DNA of 43,987 bases from positions 60,268 through 104,254 of the forward strand of contig NHBO02000079.1 of assembly GCA_002167845.2 (NCBI GenBank). Reading direction: 5' to 3'. Source of the stretch: Phycisphaera sp. TMED9 (GTDB lineage: Bacteria > Planctomycetota > Phycisphaerae > Phycisphaerales > SM1A02). Of the stretch, positions 17,930 through 25,642 are shown piece after piece. A program made the position numbers and the translations under genes. Each line of letters begins with the position of its first letter. Position 1 is the stretch's first letter. The notes under the pieces were generated by a model. That model saw nothing but the letters and a program-made list of their open reading frames with translations, was not told the DNA's origin and ran no database searches.

Positions 17930-18564
17930 GCGTCGCCGGCGCTGGAACGTGAATCTAGGAACTCTTTGAACTCTTCGATGAGCTTGTACTCGGTCGGGTT
18001 GTCGGGGAGGAACCAGTCTGTTCCGCCTTCAGCAAACGACGAAGCCACGTTCGCGGTGACCACGATTCCAAGCACCCACGCGGTCACCCGTGATGCCATT
18101 TTCGGCTGATCGATCAACTTGCCGACCGTCATGAAGCGACTGAACATCAGATTGAGACCACTGACCAGAATGATCGTGCTGAAGACGATGAACGCCCAGG
18201 TGTAGAGATGCAGGCCGAACACCGCGTCGCCATACCCGGGGTCGCCGGGAAGAATGTGCAGCAGGACCTGCCGACCGCTCATATACAGGCCGAGGATGGA
18301 CGCGACGATCGACATGCCGAATCCGATGGCCCCGTCGATCTTTGAATCAGACTCACGCACCGAGGTCTGTTTGATGATGAACATCGGCCCCATCGCCGCG
18401 AGGAGCATGGCCATTCGCTGAAGCACGCAAAGCGGACACGGGAGTTCCTTGCCGAGGAATTGCACCGCAAAGGCCCCGATCACCACACCACAGACCCCCA
18501 GAACGTAAACATGCAACAACACGAAGGAAATCCGCGGCCAGCCATGCAGGGTGTTCATGTTCAA
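17914..18564 (-). CDS. DsbB-like disulfide oxidoreductase with a single Cys pair
   Basis: A 216-residue membrane protein of the DsbB family, which reoxidises a periplasmic DsbA-type thiol oxidase and passes electrons to quinone. The diagnostic helix/loop LPCPLCVLQRMAM carries Cys43-x-x-Cys46, followed by the conserved Gln-Arg. Four hydrophobic segments and the family-like GLYMSGRQVLLH are present. The second periplasmic Cys pair (Cys104/Cys130 in E. coli DsbB) is absent: the only other cysteine is Cys25 inside the first helix. Either this is a one-pair variant or a partner supplies the thiols. GGGAG nine bases upstream supports the first ATG. It is the last gene of a minus-strand series, 27 bp after a small membrane protein gene. 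Confidence 0.85.
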   Translation of the reverse strand: MNMNTLHGWPRISFVLLHVYVLGVCGVVIGAFAVQFLGKELPCPLCVLQRMAMLLAAMGPMFIIKQTSVRESDSKIDGAIGFGMSIVASILGLYMSGRQVLLHILPGDPGYGDAVFGLHLYTWAFIVFSTIILVSGLNLMFSRFMTVGKLIDQPKMASRVTAWVLGIVVTANVASSFAEGGTDWFLPDNPTEYKLIEEFKEFLDSRSSAGDAQKAN

Positions 18565-18591
18565 GTGCTCCCTGAAGAAACCGACAGGTGC

Positions 18592-18750
18592 TCAGAAACT
18601 GAGACCGAGCTGATCGGTTGCATGATGCAGAAAAAGCAGGGCCACGCAGACCGTTGAGACTCCAAAAAGAACCAGAGTCAGTCTCGGATTCTTGCGGCGG
18701 AGTGTGAAGACCGTCAACAAGATCAAGATGAAGATGAATGATCCGATCAA
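18592..18750 (-). CDS. Small two-helix membrane protein, TTG start (DUF5993-like)
   Basis: A 52-codon gene found by hand between the M48 protease and DsbB-like genes. It begins at TTG (18750), eight bases after a strong AGGAG, and ends at TGA (18592-18594). The protein opens with the hydrophobic IGSFIFILILLTVFTL, has a basic turn RRKNPR, a second hydrophobic helix LTLVLFGVSTVCVALLFL, and ends HHATDQLGLSF. The tail resembles the His-His-Ala-Thr-Asp ending I recall for DUF5993 proteins, which are annotated next to disulfide-bond protein B; this is recollection, not a search. Gaps are 46 bp to the upstream and 27 bp to the downstream gene. It may be a DsbB helper. Confidence 0.72.
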   Translation of the reverse strand: MIGSFIFILILLTVFTLRRKNPRLTLVLFGVSTVCVALLFLHHATDQLGLSF

Positions 18751-18796
18751 GGGCGCTTCTCCTGAAATCGATCAGTGTCTCGAATGCATCGGAACT

Positions 18797-20764
18797 TCAA
18801 GACGATACCCGGCCCGGAAGAACCGGTGGCATCGGGCAGTCCAGCGTGGACGCCAGGGCTCGGAGCAGTTCGACCTCGCCGATCGTCGCCTGGCCATCGG
18901 CACAGATCACGTCGACCGCGGAATCGAGCAGGCTCGAACGATCCTTCCATCGAAGTCGTTTCAATTGATCCAAAGCCTGATCCAACGCCGTCACCGAACA
19001 GTCGTTCCGTCCCGGAAGGTCCAGGTCACCGAGGTTCATTCGACGTGCTCCGGCCCGGAAGGCGGCCAGTGCCTGATCTTCATTGCGAGCACCGCTCCAT
19101 GCGATCATGGCCAGAACGAGCCGCACCGGTCCAGCGAGCGTGGTGGTCGACTGGTTCGGGTTCGGGCTTCGGCTTGCCTTGCCGCCGGTCAATCGTCCGA
19201 AGTGAGCGGAAAGGAGGCGACCGATCAGCCATTCGAATCGATCGATCCGGCCATCGGCTGCCTGCATGGCATCCACGGCCTGCAGGAAGATCGTGGCGTC
19301 GGATTCCGCCATTCGAGCCAAAGCCGGCATGGCGAGATCGACCAGGACCAGGCGCAACTCCGGATTGCCGGAGATGACCCCCGCGACCGGGGCTCGGAGC
19401 CGCTTGATTTCCTGAATCGTTGCCGCGTCCATCGTCTTCGAAAGCTCCTCCGCCTGAGCATGGCGAACGTCTTCATCCGAATCCACCAAGAGAAGCAAGC
19501 AGACCGCCTTGGCGCCGATCATGTCATGGACCGCGTTTCGAACACTGTCCGGAAGAGACGAGATCAGCACGCGGGCGTAGGCAAGATGGTCGGCATCGGC
19601 GTCCCCGAGATGCGAAAGGCTCTCTCTCACTTCGTCCGCCCCCCGGACTTCCCGACTCCCTGAATCCGCAACGGCCGCCGCTGCCGCGAATCCAGACACC
19701 AGACCACTCGAGGATGCGGACGTCGAACCGGAGGAAGTCGATTCGTTGCTGCCTCCCACATCTTCCAAGGGCCTGTTCTCGATCCGTGCGATCCGGTCGG
19801 CCAAGGGTGGGTGTGTTGCAAAGGACGTCGACAACGCGGATGTGAAGAAGAAGTGTTGGAACTCGCTGGCGGCCGCCTGCTCGAGGCGGTTCGTTTGAAT
19901 CCCACCGATTCGACGCAACGCACCTGCGATTCCCGCGGGATTCCTCGTGTAATCGACCGCGGCCGCGTCGGCGAGAAACTCCCGCTGTCGACTCACCGCC
20001 GCCTGGATCAACCGAGCGGCCAGTGTGCCGAGCGCGCCGATCCCCATCAGAACCAGTCCTCCGACGATCACCGCGAGACCAAGGGCCGGCCCGGAGTTGT
20101 TCTTTCCTCCGCTCCGGGTGTGAAGCAGAACCGGACCGATGAATCTGAACGCGATGTAGCCAATGAAACCGATCGCCATGATTCCGAAGATGAGTCCGGT
20201 CAGTCGGATGTTCAACTTCATGTCGCCATGCACGATGTGGCTGAACTCGTGGGCGATGACACCTTGAAGTTCATCACGAGAAAGTTGCTCGATACAACCC
20301 CGGGTGACCCCGATCACCGCGCTGTCGAAACCGAAACCGGCGGCGAACGCATTGATGGAGGGATCTTCCATGACGTACACGGGTGGAACCGGACATCCGG
20401 AGGCGATCGACATCTCTTCGACCACGTTCAGAAGTTTTCGAAGGTCCGGGTCTCTTTCATCAGGATGGACCAGCACTCCGCCCAGTGCTTCCGCCACGGA
20501 CTTTCCGCCGGACGAGAGTTGTGCCGTCTTGATCAGCGAGCCGATCAGGATGACCAGGATCGTTCCGCCGCCGACCGCCAGAAGGAGCTCGGGGATCCAC
20601 CATCCGAGTGGCGTCTCGCTCTCTTGCGATGAGAAGACCGCGACGGTCGCGGCCACGAAGTAGACCGCCAAAACGGTTCCCAGCACCGCCAGAAGGAACA
20701 GGATGACCAGCCGGCCAGTCTGGGATCTGGCTCGCTCCTGATCACCGATGAAGTCCATCACCAT
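18797..20764 (-). CDS. M48 (HtpX-like) membrane metalloprotease with C-terminal TerB-like region
   Basis: A 655-residue zinc endopeptidase of the M48 family, with two N-terminal membrane helices (about 18-44 and 56-80) and two more after the active site (about 187-211 and 226-256). The zinc motif is HEFSH (His172, His176) with Glu173 catalytic; the third ligand is Glu262 in SRQREFLADAAAV. HtpX-type enzymes degrade misfolded membrane proteins. After a Ser-rich linker (about 340-375), roughly 280 residues of soluble helical sequence follow, ending with ICADGQATIGEVELLRALA, which resembles a TerB-like domain. Family members are near 290 residues, so the C-terminal half is an addition seen in other planctomycete homologues (recollection). 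Start ambiguous between ATGs at 20764 and 20758. No LemA gene is adjacent. Confidence 0.88.
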   Translation of the reverse strand: MVMDFIGDQERARSQTGRLVILFLLAVLGTVLAVYFVAATVAVFSSQESETPLGWWIPELLLAVGGGTILVILIGSLIKTAQLSSGGKSVAEALGGVLVHPDERDPDLRKLLNVVEEMSIASGCPVPPVYVMEDPSINAFAAGFGFDSAVIGVTRGCIEQLSRDELQGVIAHEFSHIVHGDMKLNIRLTGLIFGIMAIGFIGYIAFRFIGPVLLHTRSGGKNNSGPALGLAVIVGGLVLMGIGALGTLAARLIQAAVSRQREFLADAAAVDYTRNPAGIAGALRRIGGIQTNRLEQAAASEFQHFFFTSALSTSFATHPPLADRIARIENRPLEDVGGSNESTSSGSTSASSSGLVSGFAAAAAVADSGSREVRGADEVRESLSHLGDADADHLAYARVLISSLPDSVRNAVHDMIGAKAVCLLLLVDSDEDVRHAQAEELSKTMDAATIQEIKRLRAPVAGVISGNPELRLVLVDLAMPALARMAESDATIFLQAVDAMQAADGRIDRFEWLIGRLLSAHFGRLTGGKASRSPNPNQSTTTLAGPVRLVLAMIAWSGARNEDQALAAFRAGARRMNLGDLDLPGRNDCSVTALDQALDQLKRLRWKDRSSLLDSAVDVICADGQATIGEVELLRALASTLDCPMPPVLPGRVSS

Positions 20765-20806
20765 GACGAATCGTCCCGGTCACGCCTCACGGGTCCAGAG
20801 CTCGAA

Positions 20807-23578
20807 TCAGAATTCGACCGTCGCTCTGGAAGGATCGGCACCGGCTTCATCGAACAGAAGCAACTCGATCGGGCCTTCACCGAGAAACGCATCGGCGGGA
20901 ACAGGTAACTCGATCGAAGCGGTACCGCGGGCGGTCCGTCCACCCGGTTCACAGAGAGCGTACCCGCCAAGATCGATTCCGTTCATCTTCACACGCCCAC
21001 GAGTCACACCCTCGAGACGAAGCCGGCCCGACTGGACCTGCTTTCGGCGTGCCGCCGGGATCTTGAACTCGCTTCGGAGCCATCGCGGAGCGTTCTTAGG
21101 CTCCGCCACGGCGGGAACCCAGTCCCCGATCCGAGGGTCCGGTGACGTCTCCCAGCGTCGGAGTCGCCATTCCGCGGCTCCGATGATCTCCTTGACGGCC
21201 TCGAAGAGGTCGACCTTGATTTCAACCGACTCTTCCGTCACGTGTTCCAGGGGAACGATCTGGAACCGATTCCCACCTGCCTTGAATGCCTCGTCCTGAG
21301 CTGCGGTGAAGGACCGCCGATACCCCATTCGACCGAAGACGTCGATCGGGGTGTCGTTGAGGAGAATCACTCCGGCAGAGCCGGCGGCGATCTCCAACAC
21401 CACCGGAGTCTTCCTTCGGTGAGTGAAGGTGAATTGCAATCCTTCCCCGGAAGTTCGTTCACCGTCCGCCGCGCCGGGAATGAAGGGTCTCAGAAGGAAG
21501 GGGTCGATCGGGTCGATCGGGACTCTGCTTGTTTCAACATCACTCAATGGAGAGATGGCGACCAGCGATCCAGGTCGATCACCATCACCGGGTGAGTGGA
21601 TGCCGCTGACGGTCCTTGGGGCGTGCCTCGCGAAGATCGCGATCTCATGAGGCCCGTTGATTGCAGGGATCGAAATCCGCGCCTCTGCGATCTGGTTCAT
21701 CTTTCGGCCATCAAGCCAGAAGTCCCCGGATCGGAGACCGCCGAGCAGCCTGTATTCCTGATCGGCAGCCGTCGTCTTCGAAAACGAGGTCGCCGCGGTG
21801 AACCATGCATGATCGAGGCCGGCACCGATCGCCGCGAGGCCGAGATCTCCATCCACGGGAATGGATCGGGGATGGTCGGGCTTCCGACAGTCGGGTTCCT
21901 CCCAACTGAGCCAGGTCTTGATCCGGCGGGTTCCTCGCCCGGCGATCTCCATCGTCTCCGGACGGGTTCGGTTTCCATCGACATCGATTCGAATCGGCGC
22001 CATTTCTTCAAAGGGGCGTACGGAACCGTCCTTTCCAACCTGACTGCCACCGATGACGATGGCGTCCCCATCTTCGATCAGCGTGCCTGCTTGTCGTTCA
22101 TTGAGGACGACGATGGTGAATCCCGCATGCTGCTCGATGACCGGGCCGGAACCGTCCTGGCGATTGCGGGGCGCGGAGGTTGAGAATGGACGATCGTCGA
22201 TCGAGAGTTCGACCGACTCACCCGAAGGGGCGGACACCACCAGCATTCGTCCTGACAAGAGTGCGAGCGGAACACCGGTCACGTAATCAAGGCGACCCTC
22301 CCCCTGGAGATCCGCATCAAGCAGGGTCCAGGTGAAATCAGTGTCACCGAATCGAACTGGAATTCGCCGTCCGGTTCGATCGACCACATGGGTCGCGCTC
22401 GAGTCGCCGCGACGAAAGAAGAAGACCACCGTTCCGGCGCCACCGGATCTTGGAACGGCCACCACACCATCCGACCCGTCATCCGGATCGACGACCATTG
22501 GCTGATCGTCCGGATCCAGATCCGCCAACACACCACCGAAGTCTCGAGCGAATCGGAGAATCGAAGATGCCTCCCGGCCCAGATCGGTCGTCCCCCCGGA
22601 ACCATCGATGAGCGGAAAAGCGAAGGCGTTCGGGGCAATGGCTCCAAAGTCATCACATCCAGCCGCGCCGGCCGGAAGGACTCCTTCGACACCATGCGCG
22701 ATCAGCGGTTGAGCCCCTGCAGCGAGAACTCTGGCGAGACGCCCGGAGAGATCGTTTGAAACCGGAGCCATCCGCTTCAGACCGGCGCGACAAAAGGCGT
22801 CAGCAGGTGATCGTTCGAGCAGGCAGAATCTCGGTTTTTCAGGTTGCAACGTGGCGACCTGTCGCAGATTGGAGAAGAGATCATCCCATCCGCTCCAAGT
22901 CTCGATCGCCCCCTCCGTTTCCTGCCAGAAACCGTTGGCCGTGAGAATCGGCACCGTGACGCCGCACTCCCGCGCATATCGAACGAGCTCGACGAGATAA
23001 CCGTCAGCCGAGGACTTTGATCCACAGTTCCATCCATGTTCGATCTGGACTCCGACGAGCGGACCGCCGCCATCTTGGTCAGCCTGATGATCGGTGATCT
23101 CGGCGGTGATCTTCCTGAACCACGACGAGGTGAGTTTCAGGAAGCCGGGTGTCCCGGTCCTTGTGGCGACCTCGGGCCGATCACCCAACCAGGTTGGAAG
23201 ACCGCCGCCATCGAACGGGGCACCGATGACCGGGCCGATTCTGAGAATCACCCGAAGGCCGGCCGACTGGGCGTCGGCGAGAAACTCGGAGATGTTCAGA
23301 TCGCCTTCAAAGTCGAAGTGTCCGGCAATCGGCTCATGGAGGAACCAGGGACACGATGCGATCACGGTGTTGCAGCCGAGCTGGGCGACCTGACGCAGTC
23401 GATCGGCTTGCTCGGCCCGAGGGAGCATGGCGTACTCGCATCCGGCACCGATCAGAGTGGTTCGCCGACCGGCGATGAGGAGGCTTCGACCGTCAAAGGT
23501 GATTGGTGGCATGGGGGGGTGTTCGCTCAAGACCGAATCGGGAGGCGGGACATTCCCTGAATGTGCTCCAATCGCCAC
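20807..23578 (-). CDS. GH35-like beta-galactosidase homologue, catalytic residues degenerate
   Basis: A 923-residue protein with a GH35 (clan A) N-terminal barrel and C-terminal jelly-roll domains. Matches to the family include CPWFLHEPIAGHFDFEGDLN (76-95), RIGPVIGAPFDGGGLPTWL (113-131) and GGPLVGVQIEHGW (171-183). In active enzymes the second block reads as Glu-Trp before Gly-Gly-Leu-Pro, and the third as Glu-Asn-Glu-Tyr-Gly with the second Glu as acid/base. Here these are Pro-Phe and Glu-His-Gly-Trp, so the Asn-Glu pair is lost. The nucleophile may survive as Glu255 (CLLERSP). It is probably a binding or non-hydrolytic protein. No signal peptide is seen. The start is GTG at 23578: GGAGGA lies eight bases upstream, better than the ATG at 23512. 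Confidence 0.82.
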   Translation of the reverse strand: MAIGAHSGNVPPPDSVLSEHPPMPPITFDGRSLLIAGRRTTLIGAGCEYAMLPRAEQADRLRQVAQLGCNTVIASCPWFLHEPIAGHFDFEGDLNISEFLADAQSAGLRVILRIGPVIGAPFDGGGLPTWLGDRPEVATRTGTPGFLKLTSSWFRKITAEITDHQADQDGGGPLVGVQIEHGWNCGSKSSADGYLVELVRYARECGVTVPILTANGFWQETEGAIETWSGWDDLFSNLRQVATLQPEKPRFCLLERSPADAFCRAGLKRMAPVSNDLSGRLARVLAAGAQPLIAHGVEGVLPAGAAGCDDFGAIAPNAFAFPLIDGSGGTTDLGREASSILRFARDFGGVLADLDPDDQPMVVDPDDGSDGVVAVPRSGGAGTVVFFFRRGDSSATHVVDRTGRRIPVRFGDTDFTWTLLDADLQGEGRLDYVTGVPLALLSGRMLVVSAPSGESVELSIDDRPFSTSAPRNRQDGSGPVIEQHAGFTIVVLNERQAGTLIEDGDAIVIGGSQVGKDGSVRPFEEMAPIRIDVDGNRTRPETMEIAGRGTRRIKTWLSWEEPDCRKPDHPRSIPVDGDLGLAAIGAGLDHAWFTAATSFSKTTAADQEYRLLGGLRSGDFWLDGRKMNQIAEARISIPAINGPHEIAIFARHAPRTVSGIHSPGDGDRPGSLVAISPLSDVETSRVPIDPIDPFLLRPFIPGAADGERTSGEGLQFTFTHRRKTPVVLEIAAGSAGVILLNDTPIDVFGRMGYRRSFTAAQDEAFKAGGNRFQIVPLEHVTEESVEIKVDLFEAVKEIIGAAEWRLRRWETSPDPRIGDWVPAVAEPKNAPRWLRSEFKIPAARRKQVQSGRLRLEGVTRGRVKMNGIDLGGYALCEPGGRTARGTASIELPVPADAFLGEGPIELLLFDEAGADPSRATVEF

Positions 23579-23872
23579 CAGACGCTTCCTCCGATACGCT
23601 CTCGGGGTCTTCGGGATCGGAGAAACCGTCCTCTTTCACCCCGAGAGATTCGGGCTTATTGGTCAAAAACACCGTTTTTGATCCCCTAAAAGGGTTTCAT
23701 GGCTCCTCGTCCGACCTTTCCACGGCTGGAAGTTCATCCGCTGACCACCTCGAAACCGACGAGCGGACTGAAACTGATCACGTCTGAATGAAGAACCCGA
23801 GAGCCGTTCACCGGTTCACTGATCCCGAGTTCCCTCCGAACCCTGCCTCGACCTCCGACCCCGGAATCGCCC
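23579..23872. other. Divergent intergenic region with an AT-rich dyad
   Basis: This 294-bp gap lies between the GH35-like (minus) and TolC-like (plus) genes. It contains TCAAAAAC (23663-23670), a 3-base spacer and GTTTTTGA (23674-23681), a perfect 8-bp inverted repeat in an AT-rich patch, followed by CCCCTAAAAGGG (23683-23694). These may be an operator or promoter elements. A 30-codon frame at 23698 and another at 23788 do not look coding. Confidence 0.45.
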
Positions 23873-25609
23873 ATGTCCCCCCGCTCTTCCAGTGCCTGCA
23901 AAATAATCACCAGTGGGCTTCTGATCGGATTTGCCGGATGTGGTGAACAGATCCGTCAGGTCGACATCCGAACCGACGACCTGGTGAAAGAGCGAAATGC
24001 GGTGCTCGCGTCCGGGATCCGCCCGGCTCCGGCCCTCTCCACCGATTCGTATCCGAAAGGTCGGCCCTTCCCCAAGGACACACCCGAACTCAACGAACCC
24101 GCGACGGTGGACCCGACCGCGGGCGAGCTGGAGTTCACCGGAAGGACGGAAGCCGAGAGTGAGGCGGACGCGATCATCGAGCGGATTCGAAGACTCGCCG
24201 ACACTCCCGCGGATGCGGAGCCTTTGACACTGGATTATTCGATCGCCTTTGCGCAGAACAACGCAACCGAATACACCGGCGCCGAAGAGACGTACCTCCT
24301 CTCGGCACTCTCATTGATCGTGCAGGAGCATCTCTTCGAACCACGCTTCTTCAACGAGACCAAGATTGATGCAGGCGAAGGCATCGGTCGCTACGACGCG
24401 GCCCTCCGAGTCGCCAACGACTTCGGGGTCCGACAGCGGCTGCCCTACGGTGGTGAGGTCACCGCTCGATTCCTCGCCGGCCTGACCAGGAACATCGATG
24501 ACGCGTCGACTGAAAATGGAGTGCAGAACGCTGGTTTCATCGTCGAAGGTCGACTCCCGCTCCTCCGAGGTGGAGGCATCGTCGCCAGAGAGAGCCTGAT
24601 TCAGGCCCAGCGAAACCTCGTCTACGCCTCGCGATCCTTCGAGATCTTCCGACGGGACTTCTATGTCGCGATCGTCACCGACTATCTCGGACTCGTGCTG
24701 CAACTTCAGGCGATTGCGAATGCAGAACGAGGCTTGGCGCTGAATCGACAGATCGAAGAGCTTGAGACGGCGTTGGTCGAAACAGGACGTTCGCAGCCCT
24801 TCCAGGCCGATGAAGCCCGGAAGGACACTCTTGATGCCGTCGATGACCTGGCGTCACGCCAGGAGGCGTATCAGCTTTCACTCGATCGATTCAAGGTTCG
24901 GATCGGCATGGATCCCGAACGCCCGATGGTGATCATCCCGACCGAGATCCAGATTCCGATTCCGGAGGTCGATCAGGATCGGGCGATCCACTACGCCATG
25001 GAGTATCGACTCGATCTCCAGACAAATCGTGATCAACTCGAGGACGCTCGGCGTCAGATCGACCTTGCGGAAAACGGGATGTTGCCGGATCTCGAACTCA
25101 AAGGGGATTTGCGGATCGGGGGCAATGAGGTGATCGATGGCGTCGACTTCGGAGAGACCAGAGCAAGCGGTGGGGTTTTTCTGAGTCTCCCCCTCGACCG
25201 AGTGGATGAGTCGGTCGCCCTGCGTCAGGCCCAGGTTCGGTTCGCTCAGGATGAACGCTTGTACAGCCGCTCCCTCGACGATGCGGCGGTCTCCGTCCGT
25301 CAGTCGATTCGAGACATCGATCGAGCCCAGTTTTCGATTCTGCTTCAAGAGCGAAGTGTGGAGATCGCGGAAAATCGAATCGCTTCGATCGACGCGGCCC
25401 CGGACCGTGCCACGGCAAGAGACCGAACCACCGCGGTGGCCGGACTTCGGACCGCCGAAGACCGGCGTGACACTTCCAAGCGCGACCTTCAGGTGGCGGT
25501 CCTGAAGTATCTCAACGCAACAGGGATTCTTCGGCTCACCCCTGAAGGGCGTCTCCAACCCCTCCCGAACATGCCGGTCGGTGAAGTCATCGGCAGCGTC
25601 TCCCCCTGA
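23873..25609 (+). CDS. TolC-family outer-membrane efflux lipoprotein
   Basis: A 578-residue TolC-like channel protein. An N-terminal signal with a lipobox-like FAGC (Cys23) suggests it is lipid-modified. After a variable region of about 90 residues, the two repeats of outer-membrane efflux protein sequence follow (about 105-330 and 340-560): long amphipathic helices rich in Arg, Ala, Gln and Asp, with short beta segments such as RLPYGGEVTARFLAGL and ELKGDLRIGG. It should trimerise to form an exit duct for type I or tripartite exporters. No adaptor or pump gene is adjacent; the HlyD-like gene at 41-1714 is the only adaptor in view. No clear ribosome binding site was seen before the ATG. Confidence 0.87.
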   Translation: MSPRSSSACKIITSGLLIGFAGCGEQIRQVDIRTDDLVKERNAVLASGIRPAPALSTDSYPKGRPFPKDTPELNEPATVDPTAGELEFTGRTEAESEADAIIERIRRLADTPADAEPLTLDYSIAFAQNNATEYTGAEETYLLSALSLIVQEHLFEPRFFNETKIDAGEGIGRYDAALRVANDFGVRQRLPYGGEVTARFLAGLTRNIDDASTENGVQNAGFIVEGRLPLLRGGGIVARESLIQAQRNLVYASRSFEIFRRDFYVAIVTDYLGLVLQLQAIANAERGLALNRQIEELETALVETGRSQPFQADEARKDTLDAVDDLASRQEAYQLSLDRFKVRIGMDPERPMVIIPTEIQIPIPEVDQDRAIHYAMEYRLDLQTNRDQLEDARRQIDLAENGMLPDLELKGDLRIGGNEVIDGVDFGETRASGGVFLSLPLDRVDESVALRQAQVRFAQDERLYSRSLDDAAVSVRQSIRDIDRAQFSILLQERSVEIAENRIASIDAAPDRATARDRTTAVAGLRTAEDRRDTSKRDLQVAVLKYLNATGILRLTPEGRLQPLPNMPVGEVIGSVSP

Positions 25610-25613
25610 CAGG

Positions 25614-25642
25614 CGGATCACTCTCCAACACTGGAGGATCCG
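25614..25642. terminator. Hairpin between convergent TolC-like and haem dehydrogenase genes
   Basis: CGGATC, a 3-base bulge, CTCCA, loop ACAC, TGGAG and GATCCG form an 11-bp stem. It fills the gap between the two convergent stop codons and is likely a shared terminator. No T-run. Confidence 0.6.

Noticed and set aside
23698-23872. Short leader peptides before the TolC-like gene
   Set aside because: A 30-codon frame at 23698 and a following ATG at 23788 overlap in ATGA style, but neither has a convincing ribosome binding site or a recognisable product, and the second runs out of frame into the TolC-like gene.
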